Of a stretch of 31,726 nucleotides of DNA, positions 31,167 to 31,726 are shown in pieces. The position numbers and the translations under genes were made by a program. Source of the DNA: Euryarchaeota archaeon UBA124 (GTDB lineage Archaea; Thermoplasmatota; Poseidoniia; Poseidoniales; Poseidoniaceae). The stretch lies in NCBI GenBank assembly GCA_002502215.1, contig DAPT01000055.1, positions 1 to 31,726 on the forward strand. Direction: 5' to 3'. The stretch's first letter is position 1; each line of letters starts with the position of its first letter. The notes under the pieces are model-generated. The model was not told where the DNA came from and did no database searches. It saw only the letters and a list, made by a program, of their open reading frames with translations.

Positions 31167-31726
31167 TCATTGGTCTCGCCAATTTGGTGCATGAACGTCA
31201 ACGTCCTTGTGCATGGACAAAATCTCAGCAATCACTGCAATCGCAATTTCCTCTGGAGATTCCGCACCAATGTTTAGTCCAATTGGACAGCGCACGCTTT
31301 CCAGCGTTGCGTTTTGTATGCCGCTCTCGATACAGGATTCTGTGAACGACTTCCACTTTGAACGACTTCCAATGGCTCCAATACGTGGGAACGATTTCCC
31401 GTCCAAAGCAAGATGTTCAGATTCAGCGATTTTCAGCAGATGTTTCAGACGCTCAAGGTCTTCCGAATAGTCATGACCAAGCAGAAGAACATCCGAGAAG
31501 CGTGTCAGTGTTCGTGTTGTTTCATTTTCAAAGAAAGAATCAACCGTTGAATGGTGTCGTTCAACTGCATGTGGATAAAGCTCAGCGGTTGTAAATGCCT
31601 CTCGCGTGTCTTGGACAGAATAATTCCAACCCTTTTTCGGTAAGAGGATGGAGATGGCCTCTGAACAATGACCCCCTCCCATCAACAAGACATGTGGCAT
31701 CGGCAACATCAACTCCAGTGAAATGG
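31167..31726 (-). CDS. xdhC: XdhC/CoxI-type molybdoenzyme maturation factor (5' part beyond the window)
   Basis: The C-terminal 186 residues of a gene whose start lies outside the window; the frame stays open to the edge. A Rossmann-like motif LLMGGGHCSEAI is followed by the XdhC C-terminal signature: RIGAIGSRSKWKS, then CPIGLNIGAESPEEIAIAVI and AEIL. XdhC proteins bind molybdenum cofactor, help its sulfuration and insert it into xanthine-oxidase-type enzymes. A possible client is the molybdenum hydroxylase at 18.5-21.9 kb, the only such enzyme here. It is followed after nine bases by the Old Yellow Enzyme gene. A TTG at 31712 is not a believable start, as the family has a long N-terminal domain. 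Confidence 0.88.
   Translation of the reverse strand, partial: ISLELMLPMPHVLLMGGGHCSEAISILLPKKGWNYSVQDTREAFTTAELYPHAVERHHSTVDSFFENETTRTLTRFSDVLLLGHDYSEDLERLKHLLKIAESEHLALDGKSFPRIGAIGSRSKWKSFTESCIESGIQNATLESVRCPIGLNIGAESPEEIAIAVIAEILSMHKDVDVHAPNWRDQ

Noticed and set aside
1..31726. tRNA genes, CRISPR arrays, insertion sequences
   Set aside because: I scanned the gaps for T-arm-like sequences, regularly spaced repeats and transposase frames and found none. Almost all space is taken by protein genes.

Overview
The window looks like a densely packed euryarchaeal chromosome segment, most likely from the marine Thermoplasmatota (Poseidoniia, Marine Group II/III). That placement is inference. It rests on an archaeal RNA polymerase subunit K, the archaeal purine enzyme PurP, the archaeal form of the shikimate pathway (ADH synthase, dehydroquinate synthase II, GHMP-type shikimate kinase), TATA-like boxes about 25 nt upstream of several start codons, and many secreted or membrane-anchored proteins including two subtilases. 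I see no tRNA, rRNA, insertion sequence, CRISPR array or phage gene.

Layout. (1) 1-2.5 kb: the start of a leftward gene cut by the window edge, a sequon-rich exported thioredoxin-like protein, rpoK, an SMR efflux pump and a small two-helix membrane protein. (2) 2.5-6.1 kb: tryptophan 2,3-dioxygenase, divergent from purP, which converges on a membrane-anchored coiled-coil protein with a YfaP/DUF2135-like domain. (3) 6.2-11.4 kb, rightward: aroA', aroB', GHMP shikimate kinase, aroC and lysC, with tiny gaps or overlaps. Aspartate kinase starts the route to aspartate semialdehyde, which ADH synthase consumes, so the cluster is metabolically coherent. (4) 16.4-11.4 kb, leftward: DUF4350-like protein, MoxR ATPase with a Pro/Ala repeat tail, DUF58 protein and a multi-helix membrane protein. 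This is a MoxR-type envelope or chaperone cassette. (5) 21.9-16.6 kb, leftward: a three-subunit molybdenum hydroxylase followed by a surface protein whose start overlaps the last enzyme gene. The FAD subunit carries a cysteine-rich loop like that of 4-hydroxybenzoyl-CoA reductase, so the enzyme belongs nearer that branch than to xanthine or CO dehydrogenase. (6) 22-29.5 kb: a 1327-residue membrane protein with about 36 helices, flanked by two membrane-tethered subtilases. (7) 29.5-31.7 kb: oligoribonuclease, an Old Yellow Enzyme family reductase and the C-terminal part of an XdhC-type molybdoenzyme maturation factor, which may serve the enzyme in region 5.

Several first genes start about 25-28 nt from a TATA-like box, as expected for leaderless mRNAs. 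Many genes inside operons instead carry an aggtga-type ribosome binding site. Convergent neighbours are packed to a few bases or overlap. The most interesting items are the 4-hydroxybenzoyl-CoA reductase-like enzyme with its disordered subunit tails and coupled surface protein, the giant membrane protein between two proteases, and the coiled-coil YfaP-like protein.
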